DNA from: Acidovorax sp. FJL06
GTDB taxonomy: Bacteria; Pseudomonadota; Gammaproteobacteria; Burkholderiales; Burkholderiaceae_C
Length of the DNA: 41,766 nucleotides
Direction: 5' to 3'
Assembly (NCBI RefSeq): GCF_003852545.1
Contig: NZ_QAJR01000027.1
Location: 45,138-86,903, forward strand
This document shows, in pieces, positions 1 to 7,086 of this stretch; positions within the stretch are counted from its first letter, which is position 1; each line of letters begins with the position of its first letter. A model generated the notes under the pieces. The model was given only the letters and a program-made list of their open reading frames with translations, was not told the DNA's origin and ran no database searches. Position numbers and translations under genes: made by a program.

Positions 1-46
1 GGCCCGGCCTTTTGCATTGTTGGGAACCCCTCGTCTGAAGGGCAAA

Positions 47-69
47 CCAGGCGCTGCAACAGCGCCTGG
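47..69 (-). terminator. Stem-loop terminator after the TRAP binding-protein gene
   Basis: A perfect 10-bp inverted repeat (CCAGGCGCTG / CAGCGCCTGG, 3-nt loop) lies 6 bases past the stop codon of the minus-strand gene that ends at 76. The T-run behind it on the minus strand is short, so it is a weak or stem-dominated terminator. Confidence 0.6.
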
Positions 70-75
70 CCAGGC

Positions 76-1095
76 TTATTTGCCGCCGCGCGCCTGCGCC
101 ACGGCGCCCTGCACATCCTTCCACAGGCTTTCACCCACGTTGGCGGCAATGCTGGCGTTCACGGCACCCAGCTTTTCACGCATGCGGTTGGCCTCGGCGG
201 CAGGCAGTTCGTTGACCTGCATGCCCTTGCCCTTCAGATCCGCCAGCGCCTTGTCGGCTTCGGCGCGCGTGTCCTGGCGCTCGAAGTCGCGGCTTTTCTT
301 GGCGGCGTCGAGCAGCACCTTCTGCTCGGCCTTCGAGAGGCCATCCCAGTACTTCTTGCTCACCAGCACGATCCAGGGGCTGTAGACGTGGTTGGTCACG
401 GTGAGGTACTTCTGCACCTCGTAGAACTTGCTCGACAGGATGGTGTTGTAGGGGTTCTCCTGGCCGTCCACCGTCTTGGTTTCGAGGGCGGTGAAGAGTT
501 CGGAGAACGGCAGCGGCACGGCGTTGGCGCCCAGGGTCTTGAAGCTGTCGAGGAACACGTTGTTCTGCATCACGCGCAGCTTGACGCCGTCCATGTCTTC
601 CAGCTTGGTGATGGCGCGCTTGTTGTTGGTGAGGTTGCGAAAGCCGTTCTCCCAGTACACGAGGCCCACCAGGCCTTTTTCCTGCAGCTTGTCCATCACC
701 TTCTGGCCCACGGGGCCGTCGAGCACGGCGTCGGCCTCCTTGGCGTTGTTGAACAGGAAAGGCGTGTCCCAGATCGCCATTTCCTTGGTGATGCCCACCA
801 GCGTGGCGGTGGAGCCCACCATCATCTCCTGCGCGCCGCCGATCAGCGCCTGCTGCATCTGCACATCCGAGCCCAGCGCGGCTGCGCCGATGGCGCGAAT
901 CTTCATCTTGCCACCCGAGGCCTTTTCGACCTCTTCCGCAAACAGCTTGGTGGCACGGCCCTGGTTGGAGGCCTCATTGAGGCCATAGCCGAAGCGGACG
1001 ATGCGCGGCTTGAAGTCTTGCGCAGCCACCTGGAACGAGCAGGTGATGGCGGCCACCGACAGGGCGGCCAGCAGGGTACGGCGGAAAGTTTTCAT
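76..1095 (-). CDS. TRAP transporter periplasmic substrate-binding protein (DctP family)
   Basis: This is the extracytoplasmic solute receptor of a TRAP transporter, which captures an organic acid in the periplasm and hands it to the membrane subunits encoded upstream. The 339-aa product starts with a Sec signal peptide (MKTFRRTLLAALSV..., cleavage predicted after VAAQ), followed by a DctP domain of normal family length. The segment GVKLRVMQ (Arg near residue 174) is where the family carries its carboxylate-binding arginine, and VDGQENP is another typical DctP stretch. The start at 1095 is preferred over an in-frame ATG 12 bases upstream because GGAG sits 6 bases before it. It is the last gene of the minus-strand unit gntK-dctQ-dctM-dctP, separated from dctM by a 190-bp gap holding a dispersed repeat. 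The gluconokinase neighbour suggests gluconate or a related sugar acid as substrate; that is inference. Confidence 0.92.
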   Translation of the reverse strand: MKTFRRTLLAALSVAAITCSFQVAAQDFKPRIVRFGYGLNEASNQGRATKLFAEEVEKASGGKMKIRAIGAAALGSDVQMQQALIGGAQEMMVGSTATLVGITKEMAIWDTPFLFNNAKEADAVLDGPVGQKVMDKLQEKGLVGLVYWENGFRNLTNNKRAITKLEDMDGVKLRVMQNNVFLDSFKTLGANAVPLPFSELFTALETKTVDGQENPYNTILSSKFYEVQKYLTVTNHVYSPWIVLVSKKYWDGLSKAEQKVLLDAAKKSRDFERQDTRAEADKALADLKGKGMQVNELPAAEANRMREKLGAVNASIAANVGESLWKDVQGAVAQARGGK

Positions 1096-1204
1096 GGTTG
1101 TCTCCATTGTGGTGAGGGAGGAAAGAACGGGGGAAAATCAAAAGAGCAAAGGTGATCGAAACCGTCACGCGCGAGACCAGCGCCCCCGTGCAAGGGCCGC
1201 CCCG

Positions 1205-1285
1205 CCGCACCGGGGGCGTCCCCCTCCCGACTCGCGCAGCGAGCCGAGAGAGGGGGAAGGCGCGAAGCGACTCAGGGGGTGCTTC
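1205..1285. repeat. Dispersed GC-rich intergenic repeat, copy A
   Basis: The gap between the two TRAP genes holds a GC-rich stretch which, on the minus strand, reads CCCCCTGAGTCGCTTCGCG... followed by a C-rich/G-rich stem and GGGGGACGCC. The same order of blocks recurs in the gap at 4825-4912 in the opposite orientation. It can fold into a stem-loop, so it may attenuate or insulate transcription inside the operon. Confidence 0.6.
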
Positions 1286-1288
1286 ATC

Positions 1289-2590
1289 TCATCTCAGCCA
1301 GACGACGGGCGCCGTCACGATCTGGGGAAACACGACCAGCAGCGCCAGGATCAGCACATAGGTGATCAGGAACGGGTTCACCCCCTTGATGACGCTGTGC
1401 ATCGAGATGCGGCCCACGCCGGCCACCACGTTGAGCACGGTGCCCACGGGCGGCGTGATGAGGCCGATGGCGCCGTTGAGCACGAACATCAGGCCGAAGT
1501 ACACCGGGTCGATCCCCGCTTTGACGGCGATGGGCAGCATCACGGGCGCGAAGATCAGGATGGTGGGTGTGAGGTCCAGCGCCGTGCCGATCAGCACCAG
1601 CACGATCATCATCACAGCCATCAGAAGGCGCGGGTTCTCCACCAGCGGGCCGAGCCAGCTGGTCAGCACGTTGGGCAGGTCGGCCAGCGTGATCATGTAG
1701 CTGGCCACCTGGGCGCCAGCACACAGGAACATCACGATGGAGGTCGTCTTGGCCGCCCGCACCAGCACGCCGTAGATGTCGGCCAGCTTCATCTCGCGGT
1801 GGATGAACAGCGCCACCACCAGCGCATAGAACGCAGCCACCACGGCGGCCTCGGTGGGCGTGAACACGCCCGTCTTCATGCCCCCGATGATGATGAGGGG
1901 CATCAGCATGGCCCAGAAGGCGCGCACCGTGGCACGCAGGCGGTCCTTCATGGGCAGGGGTTCGCCCTGCGGCAGGTCCATGTCGCGCAGCACCCAGCGC
2001 CACGCAAAGATCAGGCCCACGCCCATCATCAGCCCCGGCACGATGCCCGATACGAACAGCGCCGAGATCGAGGTGTTGGTCGTCACGCCATAGATCACAA
2101 ACGGCATGGACGGCGGGATGATGGGCGCGATGATGCCGCCCGAGGCGATCAGCCCGGCCGAGGTGTTCATCGGGTAGCCCTGCTGGCGCATCATGGGCAA
2201 GAGGATGGTGGCCAGCGCGGCCGTATCGGCCAGCGCCGATCCGCTCATGCTGGCCATCAGCACCGCCGCGCCAATGGCCACGTAGCCCAGACCGCCCCGG
2301 ATATGCCCCACCCAGGCCTGGGCCATGTCGATGATGCGGCGGCTGATGCCGCCCGAGTTCATCAGCTCACCGGCCAGGATGAAGAACGGCACGGCCAACA
2401 GAGGAAAGCTGTCCACCCCCGCCACCAGGTTCTGGGCGAGCAGTTGCGCGTCCCAGAAGTCGAGCACCCAGGCCATGCCGGCGCCCGTGAGCACCAGGGC
2501 CAGGCCCATGTTCATGCCCGTGCCCATCAGCACCAGCATGCCCAACGAAAAAACGATAAAAGCCTGCGCTTCGGGTCCCATGGCCATCAT
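1289..2590 (-). CDS. TRAP transporter large permease subunit (DctM family)
   Basis: This is the large membrane subunit of the TRAP transporter, the sodium-coupled channel-forming part in the inner membrane. The 433-aa product is almost wholly hydrophobic, with a dozen or so membrane segments, and has family-typical stretches such as FPLLAVPFFILAGELMNSGGI near the N-terminus, SGSALADTAALATILLP, and TPPVGTVLNVVAGVG near the C-terminus. Length is typical for DctM. The ATG at 2590 is chosen because GGAG lies 6 bases ahead; a GTG directly before it and further ATGs just inside are also in frame. The GGAG is part of the last codons of the dctQ gene, so the two genes are nearly contiguous and probably translationally coupled. 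Confidence 0.93.
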   Translation of the reverse strand: MMAMGPEAQAFIVFSLGMLVLMGTGMNMGLALVLTGAGMAWVLDFWDAQLLAQNLVAGVDSFPLLAVPFFILAGELMNSGGISRRIIDMAQAWVGHIRGGLGYVAIGAAVLMASMSGSALADTAALATILLPMMRQQGYPMNTSAGLIASGGIIAPIIPPSMPFVIYGVTTNTSISALFVSGIVPGLMMGVGLIFAWRWVLRDMDLPQGEPLPMKDRLRATVRAFWAMLMPLIIIGGMKTGVFTPTEAAVVAAFYALVVALFIHREMKLADIYGVLVRAAKTTSIVMFLCAGAQVASYMITLADLPNVLTSWLGPLVENPRLLMAVMMIVLVLIGTALDLTPTILIFAPVMLPIAVKAGIDPVYFGLMFVLNGAIGLITPPVGTVLNVVAGVGRISMHSVIKGVNPFLITYVLILALLVVFPQIVTAPVVWLR

Positions 2591-2593
2591 CAC

Positions 2594-3112
2594 TTACTCC
2601 ACCTCAGCGCCGTGACCGAGGTCCAGCGGCTTGCGTTGAATCAACTCAATGGTCGCCATCACACCAATGGCCACCGCACACAAAAAAGCCGGCAGCGGCA
2701 GCAGGGCCGCCGGGTAGGCCATGACCACCGAGCGGCTGCCCATGCCCACCACCACCTGCTGCCAGGCGCCCCAGGCCAACATGGCGCTCGCGGCCATCAC
2801 CAGCAGCCGGATCACGGCGGTGAGCACGCCAAACGCCACGGGGCGCTTGGCCAACAGGCCCGCCAGGCTGGTGAAAGCCATGTGCTCGCCTGCGGGGTAG
2901 GCCGCAGCCGCCCCGATGAAGACCATCCAGACAAACAGCAGGCGCGAGAGTTCTTCGCTCGCGGCCACGCCGCTGCCAAAGCCGTAGCGCAGCACCACGT
3001 TGATGAACACGGCCACGGCCATCACGCCCAGGCAGCCGGCCATCAGCAGCTGGGAGGTTCTGGCAAAGCGGCTTTCGGGCGCCGGGGCCTCGGTGTGTGC
3101 GGGGGAATTCAT
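2594..3112 (-). CDS. TRAP transporter small permease subunit (DctQ family)
   Basis: This is the small four-helix membrane subunit of the TRAP transporter. The 172-aa product has a hydrophilic N-terminus (about 20 residues) and four hydrophobic segments, with the typical DctQ layout LMAGCLGVMAVAVFINVVLRYGF in helix 1 and EELSRLLFVWMVFIGAAAAY in helix 2 (the FIG/GAA part is characteristic). The start codon overlaps the stop of the gluconokinase gene (ATGA, 3109-3112), with GGAG 5 bases upstream, so the kinase and transporter genes are translationally coupled. The coupling is the best sequence argument that the transported compound is phosphorylated by that kinase. Confidence 0.9.
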   Translation of the reverse strand: MNSPAHTEAPAPESRFARTSQLLMAGCLGVMAVAVFINVVLRYGFGSGVAASEELSRLLFVWMVFIGAAAAYPAGEHMAFTSLAGLLAKRPVAFGVLTAVIRLLVMAASAMLAWGAWQQVVVGMGSRSVVMAYPAALLPLPAFLCAVAIGVMATIELIQRKPLDLGHGAEVE

Positions 3113-3630
3113 GCGGTCTCCTTCGTGGCAATCCAGGCCGATGCCTGCTGCTGCAGGGTGGGCAGGTCCTGCAGGGCATCCAGGCGCAGCACACCGGCTT
3201 CGCCCACGGGCGACTCCAGCGTGGCGAACTGGCTGTCCACCAGCGCGCTGGAAAAGAAATGGGTGCCGGCCCGGGCCGCCACGCGCTGGCCTGCGCTCGT
3301 GCGGTCAATCTCCAGAAAAGCGAAGCGCAGCCCGGGGCAGGCGCTGCGCAAACGGTCCCGGTACGCCTTCTTGAGCGCCGAACAGGTCAGCACCACCCCC
3401 TGGGGCTGGGCCTGCAGCAACTGCCCCAGCGTGGCCAGCCAGCCCTCGCGGTCTGCGTCGGTCAGGGCAATGCCCTGGCGCATTTTTTCACGGCTCGCGG
3501 GGCTGTGGTGATCGTCCCCTTCAATCAGGGGCAGGTCTTCGGCCTGGGCCAGTGCCGCCCCCAGGCTGGACTTGCCACAGCCAGCCACCCCCATGACGAC
3601 CAGAAAAACCGATGACGGCGTAAAACTCAT
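3109..3630 (-). CDS. gntK: Gluconokinase, GntK type
   Basis: This enzyme phosphorylates D-gluconate with ATP to 6-phosphogluconate in the cytoplasm. The product (173 aa from the ATG at 3630) has a P-loop GVAGCGKSS at about residues 15-23, the motif EGDDHHSPASREKMRQGIAL, which matches the GntK substrate region, and SALKKAYRDRLR, all in the order of the shikimate-kinase-like gluconokinases. Length agrees with the family. The start is not fully certain: the ATG at 3630 has no clear ribosome site, whereas an in-frame TTG at 3657 follows GAGGTG at good spacing and would add 9 residues encoded by the operator itself. It is first in an operon with TRAP transporter genes and faces a LacI-type regulator. 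Confidence 0.9.
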   Translation of the reverse strand: MSFTPSSVFLVVMGVAGCGKSSLGAALAQAEDLPLIEGDDHHSPASREKMRQGIALTDADREGWLATLGQLLQAQPQGVVLTCSALKKAYRDRLRSACPGLRFAFLEIDRTSAGQRVAARAGTHFFSSALVDSQFATLESPVGEAGVLRLDALQDLPTLQQQASAWIATKETA

Positions 3631-3631
3631 A

Positions 3632-3648
3632 TTGGTAGCGCTATCCAA
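3632..3648. promoter_or_regulatory. LacI-type operator next to gntK
   Basis: TTGGTAGCGCTATCCAA is a near-palindrome centred on TAGCGCTA, with TTGG/CCAA flanks, directly upstream of the ATG of gntK. The central GCGC is typical of operators bound by LacI-family proteins. A second copy of the core lies at 3747-3760, 110 bp away, a layout that would allow looping. Confidence 0.65.
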
Positions 3649-3746
3649 TTGATCCAAAAAAATGCACCTCTGCAGATGCCGCCAAAATCCGGGGGCTGAT
3701 TCAGCAAACTTGCTAAAAAAGCGCTCGTTACCTTGCCCAGGCTTTT

Positions 3747-3760
3747 GGACAGCGCTATCC
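3747..3760. promoter_or_regulatory. Second LacI-type operator in front of the regulator gene
   Basis: GGACAGCGCTATCC is a 14-nt palindrome with one mismatch and shares AGCGCTATCC with the site at 3632-3648. It lies about 40 bp before the start of the LacI-family gene, so it probably mediates autoregulation. Confidence 0.65.
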
Positions 3761-3797
3761 TAACCAGATCAACACCCATCCCGATGAGGGTTAACCC

Positions 3798-4823
3798 TTG
3801 AACAAATCCGAAACCCGGCGCCGCTCCAGCGGGCGCACCACGCTGAGCGACGTGGCCAAGGCGGCAGGCGTCAGCCCCATCACGGCATCCCGGGCGCTGC
3901 GCGGCGAGCGCGGCGTGGCACAGGAGCTGGTGCAGCGGGTCAAGGATGCGGCCCAGCAACTGGGTTATGTGCCCGACCCCGCCGCGCGTGCGCTGGCCTC
4001 GCAGCGCAGCGTGCAGGTGCCGGTGCTGGTGCCCCTGCTGTCCAACGCACTGTTTGTGGACGTGCTCGAATCCGTGCACCGCACGCTGTTCCCCGAGGGC
4101 TACCAGGCCCTGATCGGCGTGACCCACTACGACCCGCAGGAGGAGGAGCAGTTGCTGCGCACCTACCTCGCCCACCGCCCGGCGGGCCTGCTGGTCACCG
4201 GCTTTGACCGCACCGAAGCCGCGCGCCAGCTGATTGCGGCCAGCGGCGTGCCCTGCGTGCACCTGATGGAAATGACCCCCGCCCCGGGCGTGTTCTGCGT
4301 GGGGTTTTCGCAGCAGGACGCGGGCCACAGCATGACGGCCCACCTGCTGGCGCGCGGCTATCAAAACGTGGCCTTTGTCGCCGCCCAGCTCGACCCGCGC
4401 ACCATGCAGCGCGCCGAGGGCTACCGCCGCTGCCTGCGCGAAGCAGGCCGCTACGCCCCCCGGCTGGAGCTGCTGAGCCCCCAGCCTTCGTCGATGCGCC
4501 TGGGCGGCGAGCTGCTGGAGGAGTTGCTGCGCACCCGCCCGGGCGTGGATGCCGTGTTCTTCTGCAACGACGACCTGGCCCAGGGCGGCCTGCTGGCCGC
4601 GCAGCGCCTGGGCCTGTCGGTGCCGGGTCAGGTGGCGATTGCGGGCTTCAACGACCTGGCCGGCAGCGACCAGATGCTGCCGCCGCTGACCACCGTGCGC
4701 ACGCCCCGCTCGGCCATCGGCGAAGCCAGCGCGCGCATGCTGCTGGCCCTGATGCGCGGCGAAGTGCCTGCACACAACTCGGTGGATCTGGGCTTTGAGC
4801 TGACGGTGCGCGAGAGCACGTAA
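3798..4823 (+). CDS. LacI-family transcriptional regulator (GntR-like), probably of gluconate uptake
   Basis: This is a DNA-binding repressor with an N-terminal LacI helix-turn-helix (TTLSDVAKAAGVSPITASRALRG, about residues 14-36) and a C-terminal periplasmic-binding-protein-like sensor domain (roughly 65-341) that includes the family-typical ends VPGQVAIAGFNDL and TTVRTPRSAIGEASARMLL. The gene starts with TTG (GAGG 8-9 bases upstream); there is no ATG or GTG near the conserved N-terminus. It is divergent from gntK-dctQMP, and two shared palindromes lie between them. The effector is probably gluconate or 6-phosphogluconate, by analogy with E. coli GntR, which is the same kind of LacI-family protein; this is inference. 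Confidence 0.9.
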   Translation: MNKSETRRRSSGRTTLSDVAKAAGVSPITASRALRGERGVAQELVQRVKDAAQQLGYVPDPAARALASQRSVQVPVLVPLLSNALFVDVLESVHRTLFPEGYQALIGVTHYDPQEEEQLLRTYLAHRPAGLLVTGFDRTEAARQLIAASGVPCVHLMEMTPAPGVFCVGFSQQDAGHSMTAHLLARGYQNVAFVAAQLDPRTMQRAEGYRRCLREAGRYAPRLELLSPQPSSMRLGGELLEELLRTRPGVDAVFFCNDDLAQGGLLAAQRLGLSVPGQVAIAGFNDLAGSDQMLPPLTTVRTPRSAIGEASARMLLALMRGEVPAHNSVDLGFELTVREST

Positions 4824-4824
4824 G

Positions 4825-4912
4825 CCCCCCTGAGCCGCTGCGCGTCTTCCCCCAAGGGGGGGACGCCACCCGTGGCCTGGCAAAGCCAGTTCCACGGTGG
4901 CACTGGCGATGA
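4825..4912. repeat. Dispersed GC-rich intergenic repeat, copy B
   Basis: The gap between two convergent genes (lacI-type regulator and the chemoreceptor) contains CCCCCCTGAGCCGCTGCGCG, a CTTCCCCC/GGGGGGG stem, GGACGCCACC and then GGCCTGGCAAAGCCAGTTCC. The first half matches the inverse of copy A at 1205-1285. The G/C stem probably serves as a terminator for one or both flanking genes. Confidence 0.6.
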
Positions 4913-4953
4913 CGCCGCGCCAGCTTCAAGGCCGGCGGAAAATGCAGCGCAAC

Positions 4954-6615
4954 TCAGACCGCCGCCAACGCCCGGCTGGACGACGATGCGCCCTGGCTGC
5001 CCTTCATCTCCTTGCGCAGCGCCACCGCATCGCGCACCTGCGCTGGGGCCGACGCGTCGATGCGGAACACCTGCACGGTCTCGGTCATGGTTTGCGCCTG
5101 GCCGTTGAGCTGCATGGCCGAGGCGGCGTTTTCTTCCACCAGCGCCGCGTTCTGCTGCGTGATGGTGTCCAGCTGCGCGACGGCCGAGTTGACCTGCGAG
5201 ATGCCGCTGAGCTGCTCGCTCGAGGCGCTGTGGATCTCGCCGATCAGCGTGTTCACGCGGCGCACCAGCTCCAGCGACTCGGCCATGGTCTTCTGCGCGG
5301 CATCGGTCTTTTCGTGGCCCTCGCTCACCTTGTTGGCAGAGTCGTCGATGAGCTGGCGGATCTCCTTGGCTGCCGACTGCGTGCGGTGCGAGAGGCTGCG
5401 CACCTCCGACGCCACCACGGCAAAGCCGCGCCCCTGCTCACCCGCACGCGCCGCCTCTACTGCCGCGTTCAGCGCCAGGATGTTGGTCTGGAACGCGATC
5501 GAGTCGATGAGCTGCGTGATCTCGCTGATGCGGCCGGACGCCGTCTGGATCTGTTTCATGGTGTCGGCCACACCATCCACGGCGGCACTGCTGCGCTCGG
5601 AGACCTGCGTGGCCTGCGTGGCCAGCACGGTGGCCTGGCGGGCGGATTCGGCCGTCTGCTTGACGGTGCCGGTGATCTCTTCCATCGACGCCGCCGTCTG
5701 CTGCAGGTTGCTGGCCTGCGCCTCGGTGCGGGACGACAGGTCCTGGTTGCCCTGCGCGATCTCACGGGTGGAAACCTGCATGTGCTCGCTCTCCTGGCTC
5801 GCATCGCGCACGATGGACAGCAGGTTCACGTTGAGCTGCGCCAGCGCCTTTTGCAGCTGGCCCATGGTGTCGGTGCGGGTGGCCGAGAATTTCTGCGTGA
5901 GGTCGCCCGCCGCCATCCGGTTGGCCCAGCCCAGCATCTCCAGCAAAGGCAGCACCGTGACCCGGTGCAGGTAGGCCGCCATGGCGATCGCGGCCACCAC
6001 CACAGCCGCCCACGCCACGCCCGCGCCCAGGGTCATGGAGTGCCCGCCCAAGGCGGCCGCCCCCCACGACAGCAGGACCAGCAGCAAGGTGCACAAGGCG
6101 ATCTTGCCCAAAGGGCCCGGGCTCAGCGCCATCATCAGGCGGCCCGCCCAGGTGTTCTTGATCAATTGCCCCCCGCGCAGCACATGCACCAGCGCGCCGG
6201 CCTGCTTCTCGGTCTGCATGGTGCGGTAAAGCTGCTCGGCCCCCTGGATCTGCTCGCGCGAGGCCTCGGTGCGCACCGACATGTAGCCCGTGGGCTGGTC
6301 GCCCTGCATGAGCGGCGTGACGTTGGCCATCACCCAGTAGAAGGTGCCGTCCTTGCGCCGGTTCTTGACCGGTGCCGACCAGGGGATGCCTTTGTCGATG
6401 GTCTCCCACATGTCACGGAACGCCTCCTCGGGCATGTCCGGGTGCCGGATCATGTTGTGGGGCTGGCCCAGGAGTTCTTCTTTTTCGTAGCCGCTGACCT
6501 CGATGAACATCGGGTTGCAGTACAGGATGCGACCCTTGAGATCGGTGGTGGACACCAGGGTCTGGCCTTTGGGAAACGCAAATTCTTGCGTGCTGACCGG
6601 CAGATTGACGCGCAT
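4954..6615 (-). CDS. PAS-domain methyl-accepting chemotaxis protein (Aer-like)
   Basis: This is a membrane chemoreceptor of the Aer type, which reads redox or energy state through a cytoplasmic N-terminal PAS domain and signals to CheA/CheW. The 553-aa product has a PAS domain at about 10-115 (LVSTTDLKGRILYCNPMF, SGYEKEELLG, PHNMIRHPDMP are hallmarks of the Aer PAS), two close hydrophobic segments at about 150-200, a HAMP-like stretch (to about 250), and a signalling domain to the C-terminus with the conserved tip LALNAAVEAARAGEQGRGFA at about 375-400. No C-terminal CheR-tethering pentapeptide is seen. The ATG at 6615 follows AAGGAGG with ideal spacing. The gene stands alone, so its chemotaxis partners are elsewhere; its closeness to the nitrate genes may be chance. 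Confidence 0.92.
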   Translation of the reverse strand: MRVNLPVSTQEFAFPKGQTLVSTTDLKGRILYCNPMFIEVSGYEKEELLGQPHNMIRHPDMPEEAFRDMWETIDKGIPWSAPVKNRRKDGTFYWVMANVTPLMQGDQPTGYMSVRTEASREQIQGAEQLYRTMQTEKQAGALVHVLRGGQLIKNTWAGRLMMALSPGPLGKIALCTLLLVLLSWGAAALGGHSMTLGAGVAWAAVVVAAIAMAAYLHRVTVLPLLEMLGWANRMAAGDLTQKFSATRTDTMGQLQKALAQLNVNLLSIVRDASQESEHMQVSTREIAQGNQDLSSRTEAQASNLQQTAASMEEITGTVKQTAESARQATVLATQATQVSERSSAAVDGVADTMKQIQTASGRISEITQLIDSIAFQTNILALNAAVEAARAGEQGRGFAVVASEVRSLSHRTQSAAKEIRQLIDDSANKVSEGHEKTDAAQKTMAESLELVRRVNTLIGEIHSASSEQLSGISQVNSAVAQLDTITQQNAALVEENAASAMQLNGQAQTMTETVQVFRIDASAPAQVRDAVALRKEMKGSQGASSSSRALAAV

Positions 6616-6886
6616 GAAACCCCTCCTTGTGAAAAACCTTGTCACCCCAGAAAAAACTGAACTGAAAAAAGCCTCGGAAAAGTCGGGTTGATCCTATGGC
6701 GAAAAAAATGTTTCGCAACAGTTAAATCGCCACGCGCTGCGTTTTCACCAAAAGAGTGCATCGATCCAACACCCTGCCCCAAAGCGCTGCAACCCCACCA
6801 CCACGCAATTCAATTTTTGTAGCAACAAATTGAATATGGACGTGCGGTAGCGGCTATTTCTATCAAACACCCCAAAGAAGCAAACC
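6616..6886. other. Divergent intergenic region with an AT-rich dyad (6808-6835)
   Basis: No gene is visible here. It holds the untranslated leader of the Aer-like gene and the upstream region of the nitrate transporter. The one clear structure is an AT-rich inverted repeat, ATTCAATTT / AAATTGAAT with a 10-nt spacer, about 90 bp before the predicted sigma-54 start site. It could be an activator site or a cruciform; it does not match the NtrC consensus. Confidence 0.4.
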
Positions 6887-6903
6887 TGGCACGGGCATTG
6901 CTT
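6887..6903 (+). promoter_or_regulatory. Sigma-54 promoter of the nitrate transporter gene
   Basis: TGGCACGGGCATTGCTT matches the -24/-12 consensus (TGGCAC-N5-TTGC) fully, with the invariant GG and GC exactly 12 bases apart. Transcription would start near 6912, giving a leader of about 175 nt. Expression should therefore need RpoN and an enhancer-binding protein such as NtrC. Confidence 0.85.
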
Positions 6904-6912
6904 TCATTCTGG

Positions 6913-7040
6913 CAACGGCCAACGTGGGCCGTGTGTCAGCCCGGTGCAACGGCGGATTGGGCGAACAGGACGTCGGCGTCTTCATGGAGTGCAACCAGGC
7001 TGCAAGGCCTGCGCGTTCCGTGCAGGCGCTTTTTTGTTTT
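6913..7040 (+). promoter_or_regulatory. Attenuator leader of the nitrate transporter (candidate ANTAR-responsive RNA)
   Basis: The predicted leader begins with a hairpin ACGGCC-[AACGTG]-GGCCGT (6915-6932), whose six-base loop has A at position 1 and G at position 4, as in RNAs bound by ANTAR proteins. It ends with an intrinsic terminator (stem 7007-7027, T-run 7030-7040) 47 bases before the start codon. A competing hexaloop hairpin CAGGC-[TGCAAG]-GCCTG (6996-7011) uses the 5' arm of the terminator, so the two folds exclude each other. The second loop does not fit the A1/G4 rule, so assignment to the ANTAR class rests on layout and the first loop. Confidence 0.6.
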
Positions 7041-7086
7041 TGCCCCGGCTGAAGGTGTTCCTGCAGCCCCTTTGCGCAAGATTGCC

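Noticed and set aside
1001-3511. An 836-codon plus-strand open frame across the TRAP genes
   Set aside because: His/Gln/Arg-rich shadow of the DctM, DctQ and GntK frames.
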